Positions 23,138 to 35,300 of a stretch of 64,000 nucleotides of DNA are shown piece by piece (position 1 is the stretch's first letter; each line of letters opens with the position of its first letter). The notes beneath the pieces were generated by a model. That model was not told the origin of the DNA. It did no database searches and saw only the letters and a list, made by a program, of their open reading frames with translations. Source of the DNA: Branchiostoma floridae. Its lineage: Eukaryota; Chordata; Leptocardii; Amphioxiformes; Branchiostomatidae. The DNA lies in assembly GCF_000003815.2 (NCBI RefSeq), contig NC_049991.1, positions 4,458,195 to 4,522,194 on the forward strand, written 5' to 3'. A program made the translations under genes and the position numbers.

Positions 23138-26041
23138 GTAAGAAATTCTCTCTTCTTTTTTTCCTTTCATTTTTGTACCACTGAAACGCCTGTGAAAAAC
23201 TAGTTGAAGACGTCATCGCTAATCTCCAAGCAGATCTTATCGTAGCTTAAGATAATATCAATAGCTGGCTGAGGAGTGAGTCCGGCTTAGGAGTGGACAT
23301 GTGTACATATTTTACAACAATATCCTGCATTCTACATGTAGGTCATGAAAATGTTGTCAGACCATACTTGAGGGGTTGGGGAGGCAGTAAAATGTCTGTG
23401 GAAATCAGCAGAAACGTTGTCCCACGGTAACCTGCCTTGTAGATATAAACTCTGTGGTTGATATTTTGTTGTTGCAGAGTCAATTTTGTTTGAAGGTGAC
23501 GGCGTGATAATGTCGACACTGCATATTAGAGTCGTTCGTGTTCGTTTGTGGTGTTTCTAAGTCGTTTGTGGTCGTTTGTGGTGTTTAGGCACACCCCAAC
23601 CTTGACAGGTAAGATTCAGATTTCTTGAGCCCAAAATTTCTTCTCACACCCAACATGTTGATCAAAAATGAAAGGGGCTGTCAAATGTATTGGGGCCAAT
23701 NNNNNNNNNNNNNNNNNNNNNNNNNNNNNNNNNNNNNNNNNNNNNNNNNNNNNNNNNNNNNNNNNNNNNNNNNNNNNNNNNNNNNNNNNNNNNNNNNNNN
23801 CTACGGCCCCCGGTATTTCCAGCGCTAAGTCAGCCGTCGCTTCTATCTTGTTTTCCACATTCTAACAAGTAACATGCATGTAACATACAAATTGAGGTAG
23901 AACAGAGTCCACAGCTTCGGAGCTAAGAAGAATTTTGTCGTTAGCAGTGTAAATGTATTTTACCATTGGGTTATAAACTGTACTTCCATGTGCGAGTACC
24001 TCCCTGACACTGCATCTGCATGTTAAATTTGGTACCAACTGCCCCTACGGCTTCAAAAAGCCAATGGTATTACATATACCTCTTATTGATTGCACTTATT
24101 ATCATTAGTCGAAGAAAAATAGATGTTTCATTTCAAGTATACGTTTACCATTGTATACGTTGACCAAATGTGTGTTCTATGAAAAATGTGAATGTATGTA
24201 TGTGTTGGCACCAAATATCAGCTGAACTGCCTGGGTTTGCCATGTATTACACAGGCTTTTTTTACTGATTTCTTTTTCTAGAGTGTGGCACGGTGTGTTA
24301 CTCCTCCTTGTAGTATGTGCACTCGTGCTAGAGACAGACGCAAGCTTCCTTCGCCGTCGAAGCTTCCTTCGCCGTCGAAGCTTCCTTCGCCGTCGAAGCA
24401 CTGGCCATGGTGAGAATATGACAGGCTATAAAAAAGTGAAAAGTCAAAGTGCCATAATTTTGCTTCTGTCAAGTGTGTCAGTCCCATCACAACTTTTGTT
24501 AGACATGTATCTTGAGACAATTCTGTGATCATTTCATCATTATTTTAGAATGTTGACACTGTTCGACGGATTACACGGATTTACAAAGATCAAAGATTGA
24601 CTATTCAAGTGGACGCTGTTAAACAGAACATATGAAGTCCACAGATAATCTAGAACTGTTTGCAGTATGAAGTTAGAAGCATTAGTGGGACGAAAGTGAC
24701 AATCTTCAAGACTTTAGTGTCCTATTGCTTTTGCAAGATTTTGAAGAATATATGGCTAGATAACTGTCAAATGGAAAGGTTTTTGTCAAATGTTGCCTAT
24801 ATATTTGATCTTATAAATCATTGATTGTACAGCCCAAGAGCAAATTCTTTTCGCCTCCCCCTTACAGTTCTAAAGTTAAGTGTTTGGTTTATTTTTATTA
24901 GGAACAGCGAGCTGCAATGAGCCAACGCGGAAACTAGCGAACGCCGTCTGGCCCTGCAGTCCGCCCTACAAACACGGATTCACCTGTTTATACAAATGCA
25001 GACAAGGTTACACCCTGGTCTCCGACAGCAACAAGAAGACCTGCTCCAATGGACACTGGACTGGAAAAGTTGTCTGTGAGAAAGGTAAGTACGTTATAAT
25101 CAGATTGGGATTATTTTGCAACAAAATATAATTTGACCTTCAATAAAAGAAGCGACTTGTTGAAGAGAGCCGGTCTGTAATGTAAAAGCAAGCAGAGACG
25201 ATATCAACGTCCTGTATTACATATAAAAAAGGCCTCCTGACAGCCTTGACAGTTAAGTATTATATCCTCTTTGTATAATTTGAATAAAGAACAGAAGATA
25301 ATGAACTGATGTGCAAGTCATATTCATGAATTAAATCTCATTTCGATATTTAATGAGAAACATTGATGAAGTGTCAATGGAAAGGGTTAACATCATTTGG
25401 TGAAGGTATGAGGCTGAAGACCGCGTAGCGCAGGTGACATTGGTGGGACCGCGTAGCACAGTGGCAGTGTGTTCGACTCGGAACCGATAGGTCGCGGGTT
25501 CGAATCCGGCTGCCGTGTTACCGATCTTGTGCCCTTGGGAAAGGCACTTTACACGGCTTTCCTCACTTAACTCAGGTGAAAATGAGTACCTAGCTTCGGC
25601 TAGGGCCGTCCCTAGGATAGGACGTTAAATGGAGGTCCCGTGTATGGGGAGAGCCACACCCCATGCACCCTATAGAACCCCCACACATGCGATGGTGCGG
25701 TGTGATGGGTCAAATCATGACAGTTTGGGGTGTTAGTAACCAAGTATGCACCAAGGGCTTAGCTGGCGAGGGATGAAGCATATAAAGATTCTTATGTCAC
25801 GTTTCATCTGCTGGAAAAAGAGCTTCCACACTTTCATTCATCTGCTGGTAAAAGCTTCCACACTTACATCTCTAAGACGCCCTTTCTCTTTAGTTACAGA
25901 AACTGCTTGACGCTTGAGAGTGCGGTCTTCGTTGTCTTCTTCCCACTGAAGACTACTGCAAAACGGACATTCTGATCATTCATTCCAGAAAGTGAGCATG
26001 ACTCCTCTGCAGGTGTTAAAATTGAAATTAAAATTTCATAG
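23133..26041 (+). CDS. Small secreted protein with SFLRRR repeats and one sushi (CCP) domain
   Basis: This is a four-exon model: 23133-23137, 24282-24409, 24902-25084, 25989-26041, 369 nt, 122 residues. It joins a signal peptide (MKVWHGVLLLLVVCALVL, likely cut after ETDA) to three exact SFLRRR hexapeptides, a short linker, and one sushi domain with six cysteines. Cys spacing and the closing W...VVC match the selectin-type CCP, which has an extra disulfide. It ends in a short acidic/serine tail. Splice phases agree at every junction, and the CCP exon is flanked by phase-1 introns, as usual for this domain. The role is unknown: secreted, perhaps processed at the RRR sites, or matrix or immune-related. 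The first three exons are well supported. The last exon is inferred only from an acceptor (cattccag), correct phase and an in-frame stop. Confidence 0.7.
23218..23310. repeat. Dispersed repeat, copy 2 (intronic)
   Basis: Related to the copy at 10865-10990, sharing 'aatctccaagcagatc' and the following 'agctggctg...ccggct' text. It lies in intron 1 of the sushi gene. Confidence 0.55.
23701..23800. other. Assembly gap (100 N)
   Basis: 100 N in intron 1 of the sushi-domain gene; a small exon could be hidden here. Confidence 1.
24282..24409 (+). CDS. Sushi gene exon 2: signal peptide and SFLRRR repeats
   Basis: The acceptor is ttctttttctag and the donor is catg/gtgaga. It encodes the hydrophobic signal segment, then three SFLRRR repeats, then STGH, and ends in phase 1. 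Confidence 0.75.
24343..24396 (+). repeat. Perfect 18-bp x 3 coding tandem repeat
   Basis: agcttccttcgccgtcga occurs three times with no difference, in frame, each encoding SFLRRR. The lack of even synonymous changes implies recent expansion or gene conversion. Confidence 0.97.
24902..25084 (+). CDS. Sushi gene exon 3: CCP domain
   Basis: A 183-nt symmetrical exon (phase 1 to phase 1) between ttattag and gtaagt. Six cysteines run from SCNEP through WPC, FTC, YKC and KTC to VVC, with the conserved GYTL and W before the last cysteine. A single sushi domain is complete within the exon. Confidence 0.85.
25443..25730 (+). mobile_element. tRNA-derived SINE in a sushi gene intron
   Basis: The tRNA-like head has ccgcgtagcacagtggc and the B box gggttcgaatcc. 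The shared body is 'cccttgggaaaggcactttacac...ctcaggtgaaaatgagtacctagcttcggctagggccgtccctaggataggacgtt'. This is the best-preserved copy of the family in the window. Confidence 0.85.
25989..26041 (+). CDS. Sushi gene exon 4 (putative last exon)
   Basis: The acceptor is cattccag. Joining in phase 1 gives ESEHDSSAGVKIEIKIS and then a stop. This is inferred from splice signal and phase alone; a further CCP exon could exist instead. Confidence 0.4.
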
Positions 26042-27630
26042 CTTTCAGGTTCAGGTCTTCATCACATTAACTGATGCCCATGGTATAATAACATTACTAC
26101 AGCATTACAAAAAAACAGTCTTGCATGTAATAATCTTCAATTCAACATCACTTTACATTGCCAGAGGAATCATGAATCACTTTCAGACTGCTATCAGGAA
26201 TATTTCTTTAAACAGTTATTTCAAGGTACATAAAATGCATAGAAATATAGGGGGTTAAGGAAGAAAATGGTCCGATGAAAACTGTATAATATAGTGGTAC
26301 GTTGTAGGAATTGAAACTGTAATATTTGGCCACAGGGAAGACATTGATGAAATATTTTCTTCAGAAATCTACATCACCAATAATTTGCCGATGATAAAAT
26401 AATGTCAAACATTGTCAGAAGAAACAATGATAAAATGTTAAGTCCATTACATTAAAATATTATGTCAGACTACCCCAGTTTTCACTTCCTACATAGTACT
26501 TCTTTTTTTCGTTCATTTTTTTTTCTTCGCTTATTCTGGACAATCCAATTTCGATAAGATCATCATGCGGCTGGCTTTGTGTGGCTTCACATCGACACAT
26601 TTGAAAATACATCTACAAAATCTTCATAATCTTCTAATAATGACGGCATAATTTGAGATAACAAAAGTTAGATCAGTTTTTATTTTTTATGTGTCAAAAG
26701 TCGCAGAATGACTGCTTGGGGATGTTGGAACGTTCAGAATAAATGGTTAGTAGAATATCTACTTAATCAAAAACATGTTTATTAAACAATACTAACCAAA
26801 TTCTTATTAGAATTTAATCTTTAATTTCCATTAGTTATTTAGTTTTCGCAAGACTTGTATCACAAGACCTATTCTATTCTTGCATATCAACTAGATCTTA
26901 AATATCAATAGATAATTTGTGAAGATAGTAAAAGTTTGATGTAATATGATATCGTTTACAACTACGACTTAAACATTGCATATACCCATTCCATCATTTC
27001 AGTATATCTATGTTGTAGTATTGAAGGCTAAGTAGTAAAGATTATATAAGTCTAATACAATTTAATGGTATACTTTTAATGCAATATGATTATCTAATAG
27101 TATAGCGTATGCAACTACGACTTTAAAATTAAATAGGCCTATTTCATTACTTTAGTATATGTATATCTCCTTCTGGTATCGAAGGTTGAGTAGTGAAGAT
27201 TATATAAGTCCTATACAATATGATTATGTAACTGTGTATCTTAAAGAATTACAACATTAAGAAGCCTGTTTTATTCTTGTAGTACAGCTAGATCTTTACT
27301 TTTTAAAAGTTAATCAGAGAAGATAGTGTAAGTTCAGCGTTATGGTTATCTAATAGTATAGTGTAAGCAACCAGTACTTGAGTATGGATACGAATGGATT
27401 TATATGAACGTGAATTGTTGTCACCTATATGTATGGCCTATACGTTCCGATGCGGTCTAAATGACTACCATTAGAACAAGCGCAGAAGCTGACATGTGGA
27501 CATGATATTGTAAGAAACATGCAAAATCGACACTATCTGGAAAGAGTGTTTACTGAATTTTATCATACCTATTATATGTATTTAAACTTAATATCATATC
27601 AATAAAACTGCAGTTTGAGGACCAAATGCT
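26042..27630 (+). other. AT-rich 3' region of the sushi gene, with poly(A) signal
   Basis: Strongly AT-rich, without exons. AATAAA at about 27,600-27,606 could end the transcript. Between about 26,840 and 27,370 a degenerate repeat of roughly 150-250 bp recurs three times ('gaagatagt...gcaactacgact' and 'tatctaatagtatag'). Confidence 0.4.
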
Positions 27631-27707
27631 TATTGTCCTGGTTTCATTTGATACTTTCTTATTTTATGACCTAAACCACTTGGTTCTTCGTACAAAGATG
27701 ACTTTTA

Positions 27708-27786
27708 AATTGTACAAACTGTAAAAACTTTCTAACGTTAAACACTTTTTTGTTTAACGTAGAAAGGTTTTACAATTTGTACAATT
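27708..27786. ncRNA. Long hairpin, pre-miRNA-like or transposon remnant
   Basis: Left arm 27708-27743 and right arm 27752-27786 are inverted repeats of about 35 nt with only a few mismatches, around an 8-nt loop. The arms begin aattgtacaaa and end tttgtacaatt. The size and single stem fit a microRNA precursor, but a MITE core is equally possible. Confidence 0.4.
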
Positions 27787-27799
27787 AGGCCAACAAACA

Positions 27800-28935
27800 T
27801 ACAAGGATTTGCTATCTTTTGCAACTGAGTTTCATGTAGAGTATACGTCTAAATAATGGAGAAAAAAAAGGCCGTTTTCTGAATCTGAATCAAGACAGTG
27901 TGAAACAAACCTGGAATCCGGACTGCTGCAAGGGCCCACACAGGCCGGCTCTTCGGCATCAGGTCTAACATACCCCCGAGGAAAGTTTGCGTTCGCAAAC
28001 CCCCTTGCCTTACCCCTGAAATGAGCTAGCTGTTCTTTGAGAGAGAGAGAGAGAGATTGAGAGAGAGAGAGAGAAACAGAGACAGACAGAAAGAAAGACA
28101 GACAGAAAGATATATAGAGAGAGACAGACAGATAGGTAAAGAGAGAGAGAGAAAGCGAAAGGGAAAGATTGGGGAAGTTAGGGAGTGTCGGAGGAAGGTA
28201 GGGATTTGGAAAAAAGTGAGTGAAAAAGGGAGAGGGTCAGTCAGGGAGAAGGTAGAAGGAGGGAGGAAGAAGAGGGAGGGAAGCAGGGAGGGAGGAAGGA
28301 AAGAGACACAGGCAGAGAAAGTCATAAACGTCATACAAAAACAGTGCCTACATTACATAATTGAAATAAAACAAGTGCGCAAATGTAACCTTTCCAATGT
28401 TTCATTATACTAGTGTTACCACAACGGTGCTCAGCACACACACACGCACACAAACACACGTGTACACAAACACACACACAAACACACACACACACTCACC
28501 CACACAAACATACACACACACAAACACACACACACACACACACACATGCGTGACGGACAAACACACCGAATATAAAACATTCTTAGCAAAGGTTAATTAA
28601 TATTAAAGTAGCAAATGAATTCCTGATGAACATTAATCTTTTGTTTATCTCCTGCATTTTGACTACTCATGCGTCATCATGCAAGTTTACCTTTATGCAC
28701 GGGATAACTTATAACCATTGTCTTCAATAACAAGGCATTCAGGGATATCAAGTCAAATGACGGTAGTTTCAAATTGCAATTTATACATATAACGTTACTC
28801 AACATTTTACTGTTTGAAACCATTCCTTGCCGATTTCATATCCCTACACACCTTATTTTTAAAACAAAAAGGTTTTTGAAAGGTGAACCAACGTTACATC
28901 GTAGCGATCGTTTGTATGAAATGAACCACGTCAAC
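27800..28935. repeat. Intergenic: GA-rich tract and CA microsatellite
   Basis: 28,038-28,320 is a (GA)n/(GAAA)n low-complexity tract, open in several frames. 28,436-28,566 is a compound (CA)n microsatellite. The rest (27,800-28,030 and 28,570-28,935) shows no gene. Confidence 0.85.
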
Positions 28936-28939
28936 TGCC

Positions 28940-29079
28940 ACCGCTATCCTTAACCCGGAAGTAATACATCCAAAACACCTGTTGCAACCGGAAATGACAC
29001 GGTTGCAGGTCACCGTCGCTCGATTTCAAAAGAGGTGTCAACAACAGAGCGATCATTCTAGCACGCCCGCAAAACAACG
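28940..29079 (+). promoter_or_regulatory. Promoter/5'UTR region of the MXRA7-like gene
   Basis: Two ETS-type sites lie upstream of the start (acccggaagt at 28953-28962 and accggaaatg at 28987-28996). The ATG context acaacgATGG has A at -3 and G at +4. No TATA box is seen. Confidence 0.45.
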
Positions 29080-29394
29080 ATGGATTTTAGTGATGATTTT
29101 GAATCCTTCGTGTATTCATTTTCAGTATTGTGGATCTGTATTTTCACAACGGTAACAATTTTAGCTGCGTGTTGCTATAATGTAGGTACGGATAGCGCGG
29201 ATGTGGGAGAACTGGAAGAACCCGCAACGGACGATACAACGTTGGGCTTCGGTCAGTGTACGGGTGACCTTACTAGCGGGCCCGGCGAAGATCGTACGGT
29301 TGGATGGGAGATTGGAGAGGGGGACAACAAAACGTCTGATGGAGAGAGTGAGAGAGAGACGGAAGAAGAGGACGAAACGGCGATCCCTGGCGAG
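29080..29394 (+). CDS. MXRA7: MXRA7 exon 1: membrane segment
   Basis: 105 codons, ending in phase 0 at the donor ggcgag/gtttgt. It starts MDFSDDFESF, with the single transmembrane helix immediately after. The tail is Glu/Asp/Ser-rich. Confidence 0.8.
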
Positions 29395-32300
29395 GTTTGT
29401 ATGATTTACTGTATGGTTTACCGTAGATCAACTAATTTTTAGGTGCCACCTGGTATGGCTTTCTAATGCATGCCTAATATATGTGACTTTTCAAACTTAG
29501 ACAATACGAGCTCTAACATGATAGATATGCTCTTGCATATAATATTGCAGGGGTAGATTCTAGTACTAGTATACAGCACAAACTTGTCTTGTTTGATTTT
29601 CTGTTATCTATTTTGTATGTATATGTATGTTGACATTGCGCCTTTTACTCTTGCCTTGCTTCATATTCATGTTTAGAGTATAAGACTTTTATTAGACACT
29701 GTTCTTCGTAACTAATTCTGAAAATCTGTGAACAAAATAGGAAATAAGATACAAATGCAGGAAATTTCATTGACTAATATGTGTGCTCCTATTCAAATTG
29801 AAAGGGCAATAGAGGTCAAGGCTATATAATTTTTTTGCCCTTTCAATACATTACATCTCTTTCGTTTTCAAAGACTTTTAGTCCACGAACGAACGCATAT
29901 ATCTTAATCAACAAATTCTAAGTGAATAATGCATTTAAAAAAAAACAAGATTATCTTTTCTGTTCCTAATACGTTAAATCTGTTCACAAACTTTCAGTTA
30001 ATAGCGTCTTCTTTTCCAAGACACACTTTCAAGGATACGTAGGTCACATTTCTTTTACATTTTAGGGACCACCCTATAGATTGACTAAAATCGCGCTCCT
30101 CGCTAGCGGCCGGCCGTACAGTTTCGGGATGGCGAGCCAGCCAGCGAGAGATAGTGTAAACACAGGCTATGGACCGCTCTAAAGATCTATAAATAAACAT
30201 TTCTCTTTCTGACGGTGCTTTTAAGAATACTACTGTGTGGATATTCTTTTTGCAGCAATACTACACATTATATTATTATCTGTTTAACTCAAAATTACAC
30301 CGTACAAACTGGTCATTTTGCATCCTTATGAATCACGCGACTTAATTTCTTAATACCCCCTCACATTAGGCGCGATTTGATCGGACGACGAGTCTGCGAG
30401 CTCTAAATTACGAGGAGGCATGACCCTGACGGGAAGGGGGAACTCTGCCATTTCTTCGTCGGCATCAGGGTCATGCCTCCTGGTAAANNNNNNNNNNNNN
30501 NNNNNNNNNNNNNNNNNNNNNNNNNNNNNNNNNNNNNNNNNNNNNNNNNNNNNNNNNNNNNNNNNNNNNNNNNNNNNNNNNNNNNNNNNNNNNNNNNNNN
30601 NNNNNNNNNNNNNNNNNNNNNNNNNNNNNNNNNNNNNNNNNNNNNNNNNNNNNNNNNNNNNNNNNNNNNNNNNNNNNNNNNNNNNNNNNNNNNNNNNNNN
30701 NNNNNNNNNNNNNNNNNNNNNNNNNNNNNNNNNNNNNNNNNNNNNNNNNNNNNNNNNNNNNNNNNNNNNNNNNNNNNNNNNNNNNNNNNNNNNNNNNNNN
30801 NNNNNNNNNNNNNNNNNNNNNNNNNNNNNNNNNNNNNNNNNNNNNNNNNNNNNNNNNNNNNNNNNNNNNNNNNNNNNNNNNNNNNNNNNNNNNNNNNNNN
30901 NNNNNNNNNNNNNNNNNNNNNNNNNNNNNNNNNNNNNNNNNNNNNNNNNNNNNNNNNNNNNNNNNNNNNGGTAAATAAGAATTTAAAACTTTTTCTCCGG
31001 TTGGAATCGCGCCTAATGGTAGGGGGTATAGGGAGTGAGATTAGGATTTGCGAAATAGAAATTCTACAAAATAGATCACACCGACTTTATGGATTATATG
31101 AATGACATCCGCTCGCGCATTGATCTTATCCTGTTCTAAAAAATACTGTGACCACATGTGACCCAATAGCATCCCTAGCCAATCAGAATTTTCTACTTGC
31201 CAGAGGATCTGTTCTCGGGGTAAGGGGACACATGGTCAGGGCATGGGGCCATAGCGCCATGAATGGCAAAACAAACGATTGAATTGGCGACTGTCTCTTA
31301 CAGTCTTACTAGTGGTAAACATAAGACAAAATAAGCATGGGAAAGAATGGACTGGATGTTTAGTCCCGTTTTTAAGCAGCATTTCTTTTTGCTGGATTTT
31401 TATTTTTTTCGTCATCCATAAAACTAAGTCATTCTGGTCTTACGGTACCACGCATTGATTCACCCCTAATGATATAGGTACATTTCTCTGTCTGTTTGTG
31501 CCTCGATATATCTCTTCTAAGAGGGCGGTGCTAACACTCGTAACATGCTGTCATTTTGTCTGCACACGTTTATTCATGTTTGCTTTGAAAGATAGATAGT
31601 TTTATTGCACAACAATTGTACGGGGTACAAAGTATGGCATCTACATATATATTAACTACAGTTCTATAACTTAACGCTTATCTAACTAATACTGAAGTTG
31701 TAGTATGGGATAAGTTTCTTACAGTTATTGGAGGCTTTTACAATCATTGGAGGAATTTCTAATGTCTAAACCTTCTTTGATATATTTTCCTATATCTGTC
31801 ATGCAGGGATTGTCACATGTCATGATGTATTTGAATTTGCACTTCAGGTCCATGAAATGCCCCCACGGTCCACCCGACTGTGTTTACGTTTGTCCTCATG
31901 GGAAAATAAACTTGTCGTCTGTTTTATGGTCCAGTCACATTTTAGTCGTACGACAAGTTTACGACAGAATTGACAGAATTTACGTTGTAGGATCGTGTGG
32001 ACTAACGGAAGCTTAACCAAGCGGATTGGAACCAAGTTGTCCTGTGTTCGAATCTTGCCATGTCACTGATTCATTGCCTTTGGGAAGGGCACTTAACACG
32101 ACTTTCCTCACTTCACTCAGGTAAAAATGAGTACCTAGCTTTGGTTAAGGCCGTCCCTCGGATAGGACATTATATGGACGTCCCGTGTTCGAGGAGAGTC
32201 TTAAAAAATGTTCGGCCATTTCCACACACAAAAAAGTGTTTAACCGCACTATAAACCGTGCAAAGCATCAGCAAAATGAGCAAATATATGCCGTAGATAT

Positions 32301-35300
32301 AAAAAAGAAGGAAACAAATGTCATAGAATGCTTAAGTCAATTCCAAGGTCAAAGACGAAGATGTGAAAGAACAAAAATTGATAAATCCGTACGCAAATGG
32401 CATCGAAAGAAGAATGTGACCTTGCCTTTTGTATAGACCGCCTTTTACTGTTGGATACAAAGAGACTTTTAAGGCGGGGTCACACGTGCGTATATATTTA
32501 TGTGCGCATGAGGCGCGCATGGGAGTATTTGCCTCCATCAGGCTCCACAGGTCGTTGTAAAAATAATAGAAATTGCACAAACGTAAACAGGTAACATGTC
32601 AGACGAGTTAGCTGGGTCGCTAACCATACTTCTCGGTCTGCTAACTCATCTGGCATGTTGTGTATCTATATTTGTCCGATTTGTACCTTTTTTCCCGGGA
32701 CCTGTGGAGCCTGGTAGAGACTAAGACCTTCATACGCACCTCAAACGGACTTGAATATATATGCATGTGTGACCCCACCTTTACACAATCGGTTGGCATA
32801 TACGTAAACGCACGAGGTCCATACGCATGGTAAACTGTTTATGATGGATGTCCCTATAGCTCAATTGGTGGTGGCTTCACAGTTGAGCTCTTGGTTCCAA
32901 TTACTTGTGAACTGGAAGACCCCGGTTCAAATTTTTGGACATTACCCTGTCATCCCGACGGATAACAGGGTAATGTCCACCGACGGGTCGTTCGGTTTAA
33001 TATAACCAGCTGTTGCCGCGCCACGTGCCTGCGAAGCTGGTGTGTTACGCTGAACGGCGGTTATACCGGCTATATAGATACAGATACAGATCCCTACCAA
33101 AAGTAAGCAAACTTCAGAACCCAGAATATTGCGTTGATTATCATAGCCAACCATCAACAATCCTTTCAATTCGTCAAACAGCGCATGCAATGCCTGTGTT
33201 TTATATGGTTTTCAATGCTCAGAGAGGAAAGCCCAATTATTTAACAGCTGACGCTTTTCCAACCACTTATACACATCTGGAAGCGGCATGTGATCTGCGC
33301 GTCATCGTTACGATGGCAACAGCGCGTACGCACCATTGTAACAGCCTGAGGCTTAAACGAGCCACCATAGCTGTTAATATATCGAACACGTCCTGCCTCG
33401 TCAAATTCTAAATGGGCATACTGTTGTGCTGTGTTAGGTGATTCTTTTTTCAAACTTTTACTCTGTTGAAACAAGGAGGTTTTAAAAAAAGATAAAACCT
33501 CCTGGGTTGAAATAAGATAAAATAGTTGTCAATAAAAAATTATGTCCAAAGTCTCATAGAAAGTACAAAAAATGAAAGCGTACATTCAATCTAACAGACA
33601 GCATATATATATATATGTTTATATGTATAGATCAATTCCACTGTAAGACTTTATATTCTTGACCGTTGGCGTTGACCTCTTTGCGGACACGTGTAATGAT
33701 ATGCTCCACGTTTTATGTCATAAGTGGTTTTCGTGATGTTAGTAGAAATATTGTTTTGGGGTGTTTTGAGATTGGTAACGCTAGGAAAACTGTAGCTTGA
33801 CAACATTTGTGGATTCGTACTGGGGGCGAAATTAACAAATTAGATGTACACGCATTTTTTCACGCGGCGGACACGATAGGTCGAAAATGAGGCCAATGTG
33901 GCAAACAAGAGACTGTCCATCATAATCAGGAATTCAACCAATGATAGCATGACAGTTAGCAAACTGACCAATAAGAGAACAGCTGCATGTCCCTCAGCTA
34001 TTTGCATTGTTATGCTTTTATTTTGCTTCTCTACGCGACTCTAAATCGCTACTTCTTTCATGTGCATAACACTACTAAAATATTACTTTGTATATTATAC
34101 ATTATGTATTTAGAACTTAAGATAAAAATGAAAGAGAGCTGCATGATTCTATAAATAATTTTTTTTTTTTGCCTAATTGACCTCGTTTCCGTTCAATCGT
34201 ATCCGCCGCTTGAAAACGGTGTGTTTAATTTTCTACAGAATACAATTTTCTAAAATGTCCGTACCAAAATAAAGGAGAACAGCATGCAACCTGTTACTTC
34301 GTGTAATGTCTGTGGTCTCGAACAGACTTACTACGCTGGGTGTAGGAAGAATGACATTTTGCCATAACAAGAATCTTATTAAGAAAGATACACTGGGAAA
34401 TATACGGACAGAGAGTTTTATACAATGGGTCAATTAATGGTTAATGATTCATAGAAGTGCAAATCCTGGCTCTCCCTACCTAAGTGGTATGACGAAAAGA
34501 TTCTACGGAAAATATTGAACCTGAAACACTTAGTATTTCAGTCATGTCAAAGACCATATAACATTATGTAGATGGAATAACAGAAAAAAAAGATATGTTA
34601 TGAGACGAAGATCCGCATACTATATGCCCCATTCGCCATCGTTTCTACGTAGCAAAAATGTTTCCAGTACAATCTAGATGCTAATTGCTGCTAGCTTCCA
34701 GAGTGTATCTCAGTTGAAGGAATGTTTTCGTAATTTGTGCGCAAAAGAACCTGCGGCACAAAAGGGCATAATTTGGCGGAATTCAGTCATCGTTAGGGTT
34801 TTCTAGTTTCTAGAATTAAAAATACATTGTATAACATAAGAAGTAATACTTGATTAAAGTTACACTTCGCGAAGCTTGAAACACTGCAGGCCACTTTATA
34901 TTGTTTTCGCCAAAACATATAACATTTATTATCATAATACCGGTACGTTTACGACGATTTCTCTAGCCATACTGATTTGACAAATTGTCAACGCATCATT
35001 TTCTCCAGTTACATGTTGCTGTTATAGGTTACCCTTGCCACTTCTTCTGTGTAACTTTTCTGCCACTCTTGTCCTGCTAAAAGCGTAATATTGTAATTGT
35101 AACACGCCGCGGAATTACACGGCGAACGGGCGCTTGGTTGGGAGGGGGTAAAAAATACCGGTAGGAAGAAACACGGCACAATTAACTGCCGCTATATGTA
35201 CATTTATACATCCTCTGATGTTCCTTCCTTTTCTGTCAGTAAATGCATAAAACATAAACCTGCATGAGCATACAAAATGTCATGAGAAAACGGACGTATA

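Noticed and set aside
28026-28413. Arg/Glu-rich (plus) and Leu/Ser-rich (minus) open frames
   Set aside because: Produced by a (GA)n low-complexity tract with no start context or homology.
33013-33474. Opposed open frames in MXRA7 intron 1
   Set aside because: No domain, no consistent frame between neighbouring segments and no convincing splice sites. Kept only as an unassigned note.
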